Below, piece by piece: positions 37,428 to 44,841 of a stretch of DNA of 44,841 bases. The stretch is from Actinomycetota bacterium (GTDB taxonomy: Bacteria; Actinomycetota; Thermoleophilia; Gaiellales; Gaiellaceae), in contig VAWW01000067.1 in NCBI GenBank assembly GCA_005884575.1, positions 6,144 to 50,984 on the forward strand, in the 5' to 3' direction. Positions within the stretch are counted from its first letter, which is position 1; the number at the start of each line of letters is the position of its first letter. The position numbers and the translations under genes are program-made. The notes beneath the pieces were generated by a model, which was not told the origin of the DNA, did not search any database, and was given only the letters and a program-made list of their open reading frames with translations.

Positions 37428-38873
37428 GTGCCGCTCCCGGTTCCTCCGGATCTCGAGGCTGCGCTCGCCGCGGTTCCTGCCGCACGCGCCCGCTTCGACG
37501 CCCTGGCCCCGGAGCAGAAGGACGCGTGGATCGCCTGGGTCGGCCGGGCGCGGACGCGGCGCGGGCGGGCCCGGCGGATCGGCTACCTCGTGCAGCGGCT
37601 CGGCGCAGCTCCGCAGACGGAGACCGTCGAGGAAGTTGCGCTCCCGCCGGAACCCGCGTGGTGGCCCTGGCTCGTCGTCCTCGCACTTGCGTTGATCGTC
37701 GCGGGCGTGCTCATCTGGCTGCTCGCCTTCCGAGACAACGGCAACGGAACGAGGAGCGCGGTCGTCGTGCAGAAGGGGACCGTGCCGAACGTCGTCGGGC
37801 AGCCGCAGGCGACCGCGGTGGCCGCCGTCAAGAAGGCGGGACTCCAGCCCGTCGTGACGAAGCGTGTAGCTCTGCAGCCGGCCGGCATCGTCGTCGGCCA
37901 ACAGCCCGGGCCGGGGAAGGTGCTGAAGGCGGGGGCCGCCGTCCACCTCGTTGTCTCGCGCGGCCCTCCGCCCGTCGCGGTTCCCGACGTGAAAGGCCTC
38001 GCGGCCGCCGACGCGGTGGCGAAGCTGCAGCAGGCGAAGCTCGCGCCGCGTCTCGTCGAGGTGAAGTCGAAGAAGACCGCCGGCACCGTCGTCGCGGAGG
38101 ATCCCCCCCCGGGCTCGAAGGTGAAGCCGGGCTCGCGCGTCACGCTGAACGTCTCGAAGGGGGCGGGGAAGGTGACCGTTCCGGCCGTCGTCGGCGAGAC
38201 CGTCGCGCAGGCGACGTCGGAGCTCCAGGCCGCGGGCTTCAAGCCGCGGACGACGAACGTCGCATCGACCCAGCCGAAGGGGACCGTGATCGCGCAGACA
38301 CCGCGCGGCGGTGAGGCGGCGGCCAAGCGTTCCACGGTGAAGCTCGACGTCTCGCAGGGCACGGCCGCGACGACGACGACGGTTGCCACGACCACGACGC
38401 GGCAGACGACGACGGTCGCTACGACCACGACCGCGACGACGACGCAGGCCACGGGCGGGGGTGGGGGCGGGGGCACCGTCGCGGTCCCGTCGCTCGTCGG
38501 CAAGGGCATTGCGACCGCGCTCCAGCAGCTCGAGGCTGCGGGGCTGCGCGCGACTGTGAAGTACGTGACCTCGCAGACGCCGGCCGGTCAGGTTCGGGGG
38601 CAGAACCCGAAGGCGGGGACGAAGGTGGCGCCGAAGACGCCGGTGCAGCTGAACGTCTCCGAGGGACCGAACCCGGGCAACCCCACACCGGTCCCGGACG
38701 AGACCGGTCAGGATGAGGCGACCGCCCGCAGCGACCTCCAGAACGCCGGCTTCAAGGTCGCCGTCGTCCGCCGCACGGGAGGCGGCCAACCCGGCACCGT
38801 CGTCGAGCAACAGCCCGCGGCGGGCACCAGCGTCCCCACGGACGAGTACGTCGCGATCTACGTCGCGCAGTAG
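37428..38873 (+). CDS. OmdA-like domain, membrane segment and five PASTA domains
   Basis: A 481-residue membrane protein. Residues 6-60 (DLEAALAAVPAARARFDALAPEQ ... ARRIGYLVQRL) resemble the OmdA/YdeI C-terminal helical domain, and a membrane segment (WPWLVVLALALIVAGVLIWLLAF) follows at about 79-101. Then come five PASTA units: VPNVVGQP..., VPDVKGLA..., VPAVVGET..., VPSLVGKG... and a terminal PVPDETGQ unit. A Thr-rich linker (ATTTTVATTTTRQTTTVATT) lies between units 3 and 4. PASTA domains bind muropeptides, usually on Ser/Thr kinases or penicillin-binding proteins; here no kinase is present. The OmdA assignment is moderate. The GTG start is 82 bases from the ATG of the divergent HTH gene, and the nearer operator may affect it. 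Confidence 0.78.
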   Translation: MPLPVPPDLEAALAAVPAARARFDALAPEQKDAWIAWVGRARTRRGRARRIGYLVQRLGAAPQTETVEEVALPPEPAWWPWLVVLALALIVAGVLIWLLAFRDNGNGTRSAVVVQKGTVPNVVGQPQATAVAAVKKAGLQPVVTKRVALQPAGIVVGQQPGPGKVLKAGAAVHLVVSRGPPPVAVPDVKGLAAADAVAKLQQAKLAPRLVEVKSKKTAGTVVAEDPPPGSKVKPGSRVTLNVSKGAGKVTVPAVVGETVAQATSELQAAGFKPRTTNVASTQPKGTVIAQTPRGGEAAAKRSTVKLDVSQGTAATTTTVATTTTRQTTTVATTTTATTTQATGGGGGGGTVAVPSLVGKGIATALQQLEAAGLRATVKYVTSQTPAGQVRGQNPKAGTKVAPKTPVQLNVSEGPNPGNPTPVPDETGQDEATARSDLQNAGFKVAVVRRTGGGQPGTVVEQQPAAGTSVPTDEYVAIYVAQ

Positions 38874-38906
38874 CACCCCGGCGTCCGAGAGCGCAGAATC
38901 GACGGC

Positions 38907-39473
38907 GTGGCACCCTGGCGCGGGGCCGACCTGACGCAGGCGCTCGAGCGCGTCGGCGTTCCCGCCTACATGCTCGCCACCGACGGTGTGTTCACGTGGC
39001 AGAACGCGGCCGCGCGCGAGGTCTTCGGCAATCTCGCCGGCAAGCACTACTCGGCGGTGATCGTCCCGGAGGAGCTCCCGAAGGTGCGCGAGCAGTTCGC
39101 GCGGAAGATCGTCGGCGGCGAGGCGACCGAGTACCGGACGGTGGTGCGCATGCCCGACGGCCGACGCATCCCGGTCGAGATCAGTTCGGTGCCGCTCGCA
39201 GGCGGAGGCCACTGTCACGGGGTCTTCGGCCTCGCCGTCGTCGACGAGCCGGCCGCCCCGCCGCCGAAGGTGCGGGAGCTGACCCCGCGGCAGCACCAGG
39301 TGCTGCAGCTGCTCGCCGCCGGCTTGTCGACGGATCAGATCGCCGCCACGTTGACGATCAGCAGCGAGACGGTCCGGAACCACGTCCGCCACATCCTTCG
39401 CGCGCTCGGCGCGCACTCGCGGCTCGAGGCCGTCGCGACGGCCCGCAGGGCCGGCCTGCTCCACGACGGTTGA
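38907..39473 (+). CDS. PAS-LuxR transcriptional regulator
   Basis: A 188-residue regulator. A PAS domain (about residues 10-112: VGVPAYMLATDGVFTWQNAAAREVFG, then RMPDGRRIPVEISSVPL, VFGLAVVDE) precedes a LuxR/FixJ-type HTH (LTPRQHQVLQLLAAGLSTDQIAATLTISSETVRNHVRHIL). No receiver domain is present, so the PAS domain is the likely sensor; the ligand is unknown. The GTG start is 7 bases after CAGAAT, again leaderless-like. A strong terminator follows at 39556. The PAS-LuxR architecture is common in actinobacterial control of secondary metabolism, but no such genes are seen here. Confidence 0.86.
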   Translation: MAPWRGADLTQALERVGVPAYMLATDGVFTWQNAAAREVFGNLAGKHYSAVIVPEELPKVREQFARKIVGGEATEYRTVVRMPDGRRIPVEISSVPLAGGGHCHGVFGLAVVDEPAAPPPKVRELTPRQHQVLQLLAAGLSTDQIAATLTISSETVRNHVRHILRALGAHSRLEAVATARRAGLLHDG

Positions 39474-39555
39474 CGCATCTGTGTCAGGCGGGTCCGCGCC
39501 CGCCGTCGCCACGATGTGCGTCAGAGCTGACAGTGCCCTCTTTCAGCTCCCTCCA

Positions 39556-39588
39556 GGCGGCTCCCGCACGACCCCTACGGGAGCCGCC
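39556..39588. terminator. Terminator after the PAS-LuxR gene
   Basis: GGCGGCTCCCG (39556-39566) and CGGGAGCCGCC (39578-39588) make an 11-base-pair stem with an 11-base loop, followed by a CT-rich run (TCCCCTTCTTTCC). Good match to an intrinsic terminator, ahead of the next gene's -10 box (39605). Confidence 0.75.
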
Positions 39589-39616
39589 TCCCCTTCTTTC
39601 CGATTAGGGTCGGCGG

Positions 39617-40048
39617 ATGCGCGTCTACTTCGCCGGCCCGCTCTTCACGCCGTACGAGCGCGGCTACATCGACGAGTGCGCGGCGAAACTGCGCAGCGCC
39701 GGAATCGAGGTCTTCGTCCCGCACGAGCACGAACTGGCCGCTCCGGGCAATTCCGCTGAGACGATCTTCGGCAAGGATTGGGAAGGGCTCAGCGAGGCCA
39801 ACGCGATCGTCGCGCTGCTCGACGGGCCGATGGTCGACGACGGCACCGGGTGCGAGATCGGGATCTTCTACGGCCTGATGCAGTCGGATCCGTCGAAGAA
39901 GGGAATCGTCGGGCTGCTGACCGACTTCCGCGGCGACCGCGGCGAGGGTCACGGGCTGAACCTCTTCCTGCTCGGTTGCATCGAGGCGGCGGGCCGCGTC
40001 TGCCGGACGCCGGACGAAGTGCTCGCGGTGCTGGAAGGTTGGCGCTAG
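39617..40048 (+). CDS. Nucleoside 2-deoxyribosyltransferase family protein
   Basis: A 143-residue protein. MRVYFAGPLFTPYERGYIDECAAKLRSAGIEVFVPHEHE is the family start, with the Rossmann-like first strand. WEGLSEANAIVALLDGPMVDDGTGCEIGIFYGL carries the Asp and DxGxxxExG-type active-site motif, though the substrate (base exchange between deoxyribonucleosides, or hydrolysis of nucleotides) is not settled. LTDFRGDRGEGHGLNLFLLGC ends the core. The ATG is 6 bases after TAGGGT (39605-39610), leaderless-like. Purine salvage would fit the purine theme, but this is only suggestive. Confidence 0.8.
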   Translation: MRVYFAGPLFTPYERGYIDECAAKLRSAGIEVFVPHEHELAAPGNSAETIFGKDWEGLSEANAIVALLDGPMVDDGTGCEIGIFYGLMQSDPSKKGIVGLLTDFRGDRGEGHGLNLFLLGCIEAAGRVCRTPDEVLAVLEGWR

Positions 40049-40059
40049 GGCCTGGACGG

Positions 40060-40605
40060 ATGCGAGCGCGACGGATATTCACGGTCGCGGGTGTCACGGC
40101 TGGATCTGTCCTCGCAGTTGCCTCGCCTGGATCCACTCATTCGGCGGCGTTCGCACGGTGTCAGCCCTCGCAGCTGCATCTCGCGCCGACCTTCTACGGC
40201 GAAGCGGGGGGTCAGTTCATACAGACGTTTACGTTCCGCAACATCTCTCGGCGCGTCTGCCGTCTAGCGGGGTGGCCGAGCCTCGAAATCGAGGTCTCCT
40301 CGCATCGTCCTGTCCCGGTTCGGACACGGCGTGTCGTGCAGGGGGCGCTCGAGGCGCGGCCGTTCGAGAGCGTGCTCCTTCGTCCGCGCGGTGCAGCGTC
40401 GTTCAACGTGTTTGGCGCCGACTGGGATTTTGCGCACAACCACTCCTGCCCGCCGGCCACCGCGGCGCTCGTCACGCCTCCCGGGGGCGGCGCCGCGCTG
40501 CGCGTCGGCGTCAGGTTCCCGAATTGCCCCGGCGGGTTCGAGATCGCCCCGGTGATCGCCGGCCGAACCGATCGTCGATCGTGGTCTTTCGTCTGGCGTC
40601 GGTAG
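40060..40605 (+). CDS. Secreted DUF4232-like protein
   Basis: A 181-residue protein with a signal peptide (MRARRIFTVAGVTAGSVLAVASPGSTHSAAFA), then a beta-sandwich domain of the DUF4232 type: ARCQPSQLHLAPTFYGEAGGQFIQTFTFRNISRRVCRLAGWPSLEIEV, with conserved Cys residues that probably form disulfides, and FANHSC-like spacing (FAHNHSCPPATAALVTPP). DUF4232 proteins are secreted or lipoproteins of actinobacteria without known function. No lipobox Cys was identified. The ATG is 11 bases after the deoxyribosyltransferase stop, and an imperfect TAGGGC box lies 8 bases upstream, so promoter use is uncertain. Confidence 0.72.
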   Translation: MRARRIFTVAGVTAGSVLAVASPGSTHSAAFARCQPSQLHLAPTFYGEAGGQFIQTFTFRNISRRVCRLAGWPSLEIEVSSHRPVPVRTRRVVQGALEARPFESVLLRPRGAASFNVFGADWDFAHNHSCPPATAALVTPPGGGAALRVGVRFPNCPGGFEIAPVIAGRTDRRSWSFVWRR

Positions 40606-40623
40606 AAGCCCGGGCGGGTCCCG

Positions 40624-41637
40624 CTAGGGAAGTCTCGGCGACCAGAGCGCCGAGAGGATCCCGGCGCCGAGCAGCAGTGCCGCGGCGCCGGCGAGGAACT
40701 CCCAGGTCACCTCGCTGCGGCCGGGCGCGCGGCCGAGGCTCGAGCCGAGCTTCGCGTACGCCTCGTGCACGGAGCCGGCCGTGCGCGCCTCGAAGAACTG
40801 GCCGCCGGTGACCTGGGCGATCGACTTCAGCGTCGCGGGATCGGGCGGCACCGGCCGCGAGAAGCCGCCGAGGTCGAACGAGCTCCGAAGCCGTCCCTTC
40901 GGGGTTCCGAGCGCGACGGTGTAGACAGGGTAGCCCGCGGCCTGCGCGCGCGCCGCGCCCTCGAGCGGCTGCAGGTCGCCGCGGGTCTGGGCGCCGTCGG
41001 AGAGGAAGAGGATCGAGACCAGGCCCCCGTTTCGCCCGGCTGCTGCGATCCAGTAGGCGATCGTCTGGCCGTTCGAGCCGGCGCCGGTACCCGTCGCCTG
41101 CTGGCCGAGCTCGACCGCCCGCGCGAGCGCGTCGCCGATCGCCGTCCCGCCGTAGCCGACGTAGAAGCCGATGTCGTCGAGCGCCGTGCGCACGAGCTGG
41201 TGGTCGCGCGTCGGCGGGACGGCGACGATCGGCTCGCCGGCGAAAGCGATCAGCGCGACTCGCAGCCGCTTCGGGGCGTGGTCGAGGAAGGTGCGCACCG
41301 CTGCCTGCGCGGCCCCCAGCCGCGTCGGCTTCACGTCGTCGGCCTGCATCGAGCGCGAGACGTCGACGACGAGGATCACCGTCGCGCGCTCCGAGCCGAC
41401 GAGCGTGTTCACGTGCGGGCGCGCGAGCGCGACCGACAGCGTCCCGACGGCGAGCAGGAAGAGTACGGGCGGGACGTAACGCCGCCACGGGCGTCCGCCC
41501 GCGACGCCCGCGAGCACGTCGAGGTTCGTGAAGCGAATCGCGTATCGCATCCGCCGGCGCTCGGCGAGCAGCCACAGGCCGATCGCGAGGGGGACGACGA
41601 GCAGCGCCAGCAGCAGGTACGGGCTGTCGAACGTCAC
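40624..41637 (-). CDS. VWA domain protein (Bat/Aerotolerance-like), second of two
   Basis: A 337-residue membrane protein. N-terminal helices (SPYLLLALLVVPLAIGLWLLAE; YVPPVLFLLAVGTLSVALARP) are followed by a von Willebrand A domain: LVVDVSRSMQADDVKPTRLG (MIDAS DxSxS), GGTAIGDALARAV (MIDAS Thr), ILFLSDGAQTRGDL (third MIDAS Asp), and a C-terminal hydrophobic helix (FLAGAAALLLGAGILSALW). It is the paralogue of the VWA gene at 42326-43291. Proteins of this type work with MoxR ATPases, encoded at the window edge. The GTG start overlaps the upstream gene's stop (GTGA). Last gene of the operon. Confidence 0.86.
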   Translation of the reverse strand: MTFDSPYLLLALLVVPLAIGLWLLAERRRMRYAIRFTNLDVLAGVAGGRPWRRYVPPVLFLLAVGTLSVALARPHVNTLVGSERATVILVVDVSRSMQADDVKPTRLGAAQAAVRTFLDHAPKRLRVALIAFAGEPIVAVPPTRDHQLVRTALDDIGFYVGYGGTAIGDALARAVELGQQATGTGAGSNGQTIAYWIAAAGRNGGLVSILFLSDGAQTRGDLQPLEGAARAQAAGYPVYTVALGTPKGRLRSSFDLGGFSRPVPPDPATLKSIAQVTGGQFFEARTAGSVHEAYAKLGSSLGRAPGRSEVTWEFLAGAAALLLGAGILSALWSPRLP

Positions 41638-42329
41638 TGGCCGCCTCCTGCGCAAACCGCCGAGACCTGGAGAAGAGCGCGTGCGTTGCCGAGCGCCCCC
41701 GTCCTGACGCGCACGACGATGCGGCCGTTCCGCACGCTTCGCGTCGCCGTGACGCGTGCGGCCTGCGCGGGCGTCGGTGGCAGCGACGTCCAGAAGCCGA
41801 CGGCATGCGCCGCCGCGACGAGCCGCTCACCCGGTGTGCAGGCGACGGTGACGCGCGCCAGCCGTGCACCGAACAGCGGCACCTCCTTGACGTGACGAAC
41901 GGTCGGCTTTCCCGGCGGGACGACCGCTGCGAGCGTCGGAATCCCGCCGCCGCCCGAGGCCGGCAAGCACCCGAGATGCGGCCGGAAGCTCGGGGCGCGG
42001 GCGCCGAGTCCCACGTACATGCCGGTGAAGACGGCCGCGCGCTCGGTGGTGATGCCAGGATTGACCGGCGCGCCGAGCTTGCCCGTGAACGTGAGGTCGA
42101 TCGCGCGGTCGCTGAGCTCGGCGTCGAGTCCGCCCACCACGTAACCGCGCGGGCACCTGACCTGGAACTCGACCCGCGGCCGCGGCAGCGTCTTCGCGAC
42201 GGGGACGATCACCCACGGGCCGGTGACCGAGACGCAGATCGGGAGACCGTTGCACTCGTTCGTCGCTCCCGCCGGCGAGGCGCCGACCGCGGCGAATGAC
42301 AGCACGGCGAGGAGGACCAGCCGCTTCAC
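41634..42329 (-). CDS. Secreted protein of unknown function inside the MoxR operon
   Basis: A 231-residue protein with a signal peptide (VKRLVLLAVLSFAAVGASPAGA), then NECNGLPICVSVTGPWVIVP, two Cys near the mature N-terminus. Three further Cys follow at VRCPRGYVVGG, LGCLPASGGG and TVACTPGERLVA. The rest is beta-rich and Val/Arg-rich, ending SAVCAGGGQ. No family is recognised. Its start (GTG) overlaps the stop of the VWA gene upstream and its stop overlaps the start of the VWA gene downstream, both as GTGA. It is thus tightly embedded between the two VWA genes, suggesting an envelope partner of that system. Confidence 0.72.
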   Translation of the reverse strand: MKRLVLLAVLSFAAVGASPAGATNECNGLPICVSVTGPWVIVPVAKTLPRPRVEFQVRCPRGYVVGGLDAELSDRAIDLTFTGKLGAPVNPGITTERAAVFTGMYVGLGARAPSFRPHLGCLPASGGGGIPTLAAVVPPGKPTVRHVKEVPLFGARLARVTVACTPGERLVAAAHAVGFWTSLPPTPAQAARVTATRSVRNGRIVVRVRTGALGNARALLQVSAVCAGGGQ

Positions 42330-43291
42330 GGAAACACCCGTCTGAACCAGAGCGCCGACAGGCCGCCGCCGGTGAGCAGCAGCGCGAGCGAGCCGGCGGC
42401 GAACACGTCCGTGATCTCGCGCGACTGGCGCCGGTGTCCGAGCCGCGAGCCGAGCTTCTCGTAGACCTCGCGTAGCCGCGAGTCGTTCGTCGCGGTGAAG
42501 AAGAGGCCGCCGGTCGACTGGGCAACGGTGCGGAGGGTCTCCGGGGCGGGCGGCACGCGGATCATGACCCGGTAGCCGCCGGTCAGCGTCTCCTCGACGT
42601 AACCTTGCGGCGTGCCGAGCACGATCGTGTAAACGGGGACGTGGTGCAGGCGCGCCATCTGGACCGCCTTCTCGACCGGCGTCCGCCCGCCCATCTGCGC
42701 GCCGTCCGAGATCACGAGCACGGCCGTCGGCGGGATCGCACCGTCGCCGCTGCGCTGCTTCTGGCCGATGCGCACGGAGAGCGCGACCGCGTCGCCGAGC
42801 GCCGTTCCCTCGCCGGGGCGGAGCGCCTGGAGCGCGTCGAGGACGAGCGCGTGATCTTCCGTCGGCGGGACGCCGACCGACGCGCGCGAGCCGAACGCGA
42901 CGACGCCGACGCGGAACTTCGATGGGATCTTCGCCAGGAACGACTCCGCCGCCTTCCGCGCCGCCTCGAGCCGTGACGGCTGCACGTCGCGCGCCTTCAT
43001 CGAGCGCGACACGTCGACGGCGAGGATCACGGTCGCCTCCTCCCGCTTCACGGACACCGTCGCCTGCGGTCGCGCGACGCCGACGACGAGCGCGGCGAGA
43101 CCCGCGAGCAGCACGGCGAGCGGCAGGTGGCGCCGCCAGCCCGGCGACGCGGCGACGACGTTCGGCAGCAGCGCCGGCGTCCCGAAGCGCGCGGCGTACT
43201 CCTCGCGTCGCCGCTGCCGGAGGACGTAGAGCGCGACGAGCGCGGGGACGACGAGCAGCCCGAGCAGCGCGAGCGGCACGCCGAAGCTCAT
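42326..43291 (-). CDS. VWA domain protein (BatA/BatB-like), first of two
   Basis: A 321-residue membrane protein: N-terminal helices (PLALLGLLVVPALVALYVL; LPLAVLLAGLAALVVGVAR), then a VWA domain with AVDVSRSMKARDVQPSRLEA (MIDAS DxSxS), GEGTALGDAV and VISDGAQMGGRTP, and a C-terminal helix (FAAGSLALLLTGGGLSALW). The MIDAS residues are complete, so metal-dependent protein contact is likely. It is a paralogue of the gene at 40624-41637 and probably works with MoxR as a chaperone-like or assembly system; no substrate is seen. The ATG overlaps the DUF58 stop (ATGA), and the 3' end overlaps the secreted-protein start (GTGA). Confidence 0.87.
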   Translation of the reverse strand: MSFGVPLALLGLLVVPALVALYVLRQRRREEYAARFGTPALLPNVVAASPGWRRHLPLAVLLAGLAALVVGVARPQATVSVKREEATVILAVDVSRSMKARDVQPSRLEAARKAAESFLAKIPSKFRVGVVAFGSRASVGVPPTEDHALVLDALQALRPGEGTALGDAVALSVRIGQKQRSGDGAIPPTAVLVISDGAQMGGRTPVEKAVQMARLHHVPVYTIVLGTPQGYVEETLTGGYRVMIRVPPAPETLRTVAQSTGGLFFTATNDSRLREVYEKLGSRLGHRRQSREITDVFAAGSLALLLTGGGLSALWFRRVFP

Positions 43292-44214
43292 CGCCGCGCC
43301 TGCCGGAGGAAGGCGGCGAGCGGGCGGAGCCAGTCACCGGAGGTCGAGAGCACGATATGGCGGATCCCGAGCGACGACAGCGTTCGCGCAAGACCGCGCC
43401 GGTCCTCGTCCGCCGCGGCCGCGAAGCGCCGGCGGAGCTTGTCGTCCCGCGTGTCGACGCGCAGCTGCCGTCCGGTCTCGGGATCGACGAGCCAGAGCTC
43501 GCCGGCGTTCGGCAGCTCCTGCTCACGCGGGTCGCGGATCTCGACCGCCACGACGTCGTGCCGGCCCGCGAGCTCGAGCAGCGGCCTACGCCAGTCGAGC
43601 GGGCCGCGGAAGTCGGAGACGATCACGACCAGCGCCCGCTGCCGGGCGAACGCTCCCGTCCGGTTCGCCGCCTCCCCGAGCGAGGTCGCGCCGACCGTGC
43701 CGTCGCCGGTCTCGTTGCGGAGCGCGCCGAGCAGCCCGAGCAGTCCGCCGCGTCCCTGGCGCGGCGGCAGGGCGCGCGGCCGGTCGTCGCCGAACGTGAC
43801 GATTCCGAGCCGGTTTCCCCGCCTCGTCGCGACATGGCCGAACGCGATAGACACGCCCTCGGCGACGTCCGCCTTGCGCCGGTCGGCCGTGCCGAACAGC
43901 ATCGACGGCGACGTGTCGAGCACGAGCCACGTGACGAGCACGCGCTCGGCGAGATTGACGCGGACGTGCGTCTCGCCCGTGCGCGCGGTGACGTTCCAGT
44001 CGATCAGTCGCACGTCGTCGCCGGGGACGTACAGACGTATCTGCGCGAGCTCGGAGCCCTCGCCGTGGATCGTCGCGCGGTAGTCGCCTGCGAGCAGTGC
44101 GTCCATCCGCCGGCCGATGCTGATGTCGAGCGCGCGCAGCAGCGCATCGGGCATCGGCCCGGGGCCGGGACGCTCGGGAGTCGGGGCGCGCTGGAGGCCG
44201 GCGAGCGAGCTCAA
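43288..44214 (-). CDS. DUF58 (VWA-related) protein
   Basis: A 308-residue protein. GDYRATIHGEGSELAQIRLYVPGDDVRLIDWNVTARTG is the DUF58 hallmark, with VRVNLAERVLVTWLVLDTSPSMLFGT following (a VWA-like DxSxS). The C-terminal part has an Asp-bearing VIVSDFRGP strand. DUF58 proteins are encoded next to MoxR ATPases and take part in a poorly understood envelope or assembly function. The TTG start overlaps the MoxR stop (TTGA); an internal ATG (MPDALLRALDISIG, residue 21) is an alternative start. Second gene of the MoxR-DUF58-VWA operon. Confidence 0.88.
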   Translation of the reverse strand: MSSLAGLQRAPTPERPGPGPMPDALLRALDISIGRRMDALLAGDYRATIHGEGSELAQIRLYVPGDDVRLIDWNVTARTGETHVRVNLAERVLVTWLVLDTSPSMLFGTADRRKADVAEGVSIAFGHVATRRGNRLGIVTFGDDRPRALPPRQGRGGLLGLLGALRNETGDGTVGATSLGEAANRTGAFARQRALVVIVSDFRGPLDWRRPLLELAGRHDVVAVEIRDPREQELPNAGELWLVDPETGRQLRVDTRDDKLRRRFAAAADEDRRGLARTLSSLGIRHIVLSTSGDWLRPLAAFLRQARR

Positions 44215-44841
44215 GCGGCGGTCATCCGCCCGAGATCGATCTGCGGGACGGGAACCGCGGCGACGACCGCGTCGAGGAGGCTGTCCGTGCTCACCTCCTC
44301 GGCGAGCGCCTGATACGTGAGGACGATCCGGTGGCGCAACGCGTCCTTCGCGAGCGCGTGGACGTCCTCGGGGAGCACGTAGTCGCGGCCGCGAACGAGC
44401 GCAAGCCCGCGGGCGGACTGGATCAGGCTGATCGGGCCGCGCGGGCTCGCGCCGAAGGCGACGTAGTCGGCGAGGTCCGGCAGTCCGTGCGCCGCGGGCT
44501 CCCGCGTCGCCGTCGCGAGCGCGACCGCGTAGCCGACGAGCGCCGGATCGACGTAGACCTCGAAGACCGCACGCTGGAGCGAGCGGAGATCGTCGAGCGT
44601 CAGCGTCTCGCGCAGCTCCGGCGGTGGGACGAGCTGCCGGTTGACGATCGTGACCTCCTCCGCCCGCTCGGGATAGCCGATCAGGATCTTCAGCATAAAG
44701 CGGTCGATCTGCGCTTCAGGCAGCGGGTACGTCCCTTCCGACTCGATCGGATTCTGCGTCGCCATCACGAGGAACGGATTCGGCACCGGATAGGTCGTGT
44801 GGCCGATCGTCACCTGGCGCTCTTGCATCACCTCGAGCAGC
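44211..44841 (-). CDS. MoxR-family AAA+ ATPase, N-terminus outside the window
   Basis: The frame is open to the window edge, giving about 209 C-terminal residues. LLEVMQERQVTIGHTTYPVP is the Walker B-to-sensor 1 region of MoxR ATPases, and MATQNPIESEGTYPLPEAQIDRF contains sensor 1 (ATQNP) and the Arg finger (QIDRF). FGASPRGPISLIQSARGLAL is sensor 2. The Walker A part lies beyond the window. MoxR ATPases act with VWA proteins to assemble metal centres or envelope complexes. The stop overlaps the DUF58 start (TTGA). Confidence 0.92.
   Translation of the reverse strand, partial: LLEVMQERQVTIGHTTYPVPNPFLVMATQNPIESEGTYPLPEAQIDRFMLKILIGYPERAEEVTIVNRQLVPPPELRETLTLDDLRSLQRAVFEVYVDPALVGYAVALATATREPAAHGLPDLADYVAFGASPRGPISLIQSARGLALVRGRDYVLPEDVHALAKDALRHRIVLTYQALAEEVSTDSLLDAVVAAVPVPQIDLGRMTAA

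Noticed and set aside
38371..38460. ACG-rich simple repeat
   Set aside because: It encodes the Thr-rich linker between PASTA units 3 and 4 and is explained by the protein.
37583..38509. A 308-codon minus-strand frame opposite the PASTA gene
   Set aside because: It mirrors the PASTA repeats and has the Thr/Val/Pro bias of an antisense shadow.
1..44841. tRNA, rRNA, insertion sequences, phage attachment sites, restriction genes
   Set aside because: None was found by eye. No transposase motif, tRNA cloverleaf or paired terminal repeats were seen; this is not a substitute for a covariance-model search.

Overview
The window is 44.8 kb of high-GC DNA. Its protein families, and its many genes with a -10 box only 6-8 bases upstream of the start codon, suggest an actinobacterium, probably of the Thermoleophilia (Gaiella/Solirubrobacter-like) type. 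That placement is inference from protein character and gene order; no rRNA or tRNA gene was seen.

The backbone is purine biosynthesis, all on the minus strand and split into blocks by unrelated genes: purM-purN-purH (0.4-3.6 kb), purL-purF (5.0-8.3 kb), purB-purC-purS-purQ (20.9-24.0 kb), purD-purE (24.9-26.5 kb) and purA (29.5-30.8 kb). Together they cover nearly every step from PRPP to IMP, plus the first step to AMP; purK is not in the window. FGAM synthase is the three-subunit PurL/PurQ/PurS type. Within blocks, genes overlap by 1-8 bases (TTGA, ATGA, TGATG), so translation is probably coupled.

Mostly plus-strand accessory genes sit between the blocks. They include three VOC-fold proteins (one a GloA-like glyoxalase I), an EamA transporter, a TPR protein, an FAD amine oxidoreductase, DUF1697, a cysteine-dioxygenase-like enzyme and a frameshifted secreted BNR-repeat protein. 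Further on are a MOSC protein, a MarR regulator divergent from DUF2000, a threonine-dehydratase-like enzyme, a zinc metallopeptidase, an HD-GYP protein, an AEC permease, FdhD and a MobA-GNAT fusion.

From 31.3 to 36.2 kb lies the conserved rpsF-ssb-rpsR-rplI-dnaB operon on the minus strand. dnaB carries a 428-residue intein with a LAGLIDADG-type core. The dnaB upstream gap holds DnaA-box-like sites and inverted repeats, and a plausible S6:S18 leader hairpin precedes rpsF. The 480-base gap between purA and the dnaB operon holds a degenerate tandem repeat with a period of about 120 bases.

From 36.3 to 40.6 kb is a stress/envelope region: an HTH gene and a frameshifted Clp-N gene with two near-identical operators on their promoter, a membrane protein joining an OmdA-like domain to five PASTA domains, a PAS-LuxR regulator, a nucleoside deoxyribosyltransferase-like protein and a DUF4232 protein. 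The right edge is a MoxR-DUF58-VWA-(secreted protein)-VWA operon running off the window.

Several genes look damaged or odd: purH joined out of frame to a secreted peptidase, purL without a standard start, the BNR protein and Clp-N protein each with a one-base frameshift, and fdhD with an internal gap. These could be real decay or consensus/assembly errors. Two promoter themes recur: probable leaderless genes, and symmetric -10 boxes (ANNNTANNNT) that could fire in both directions.
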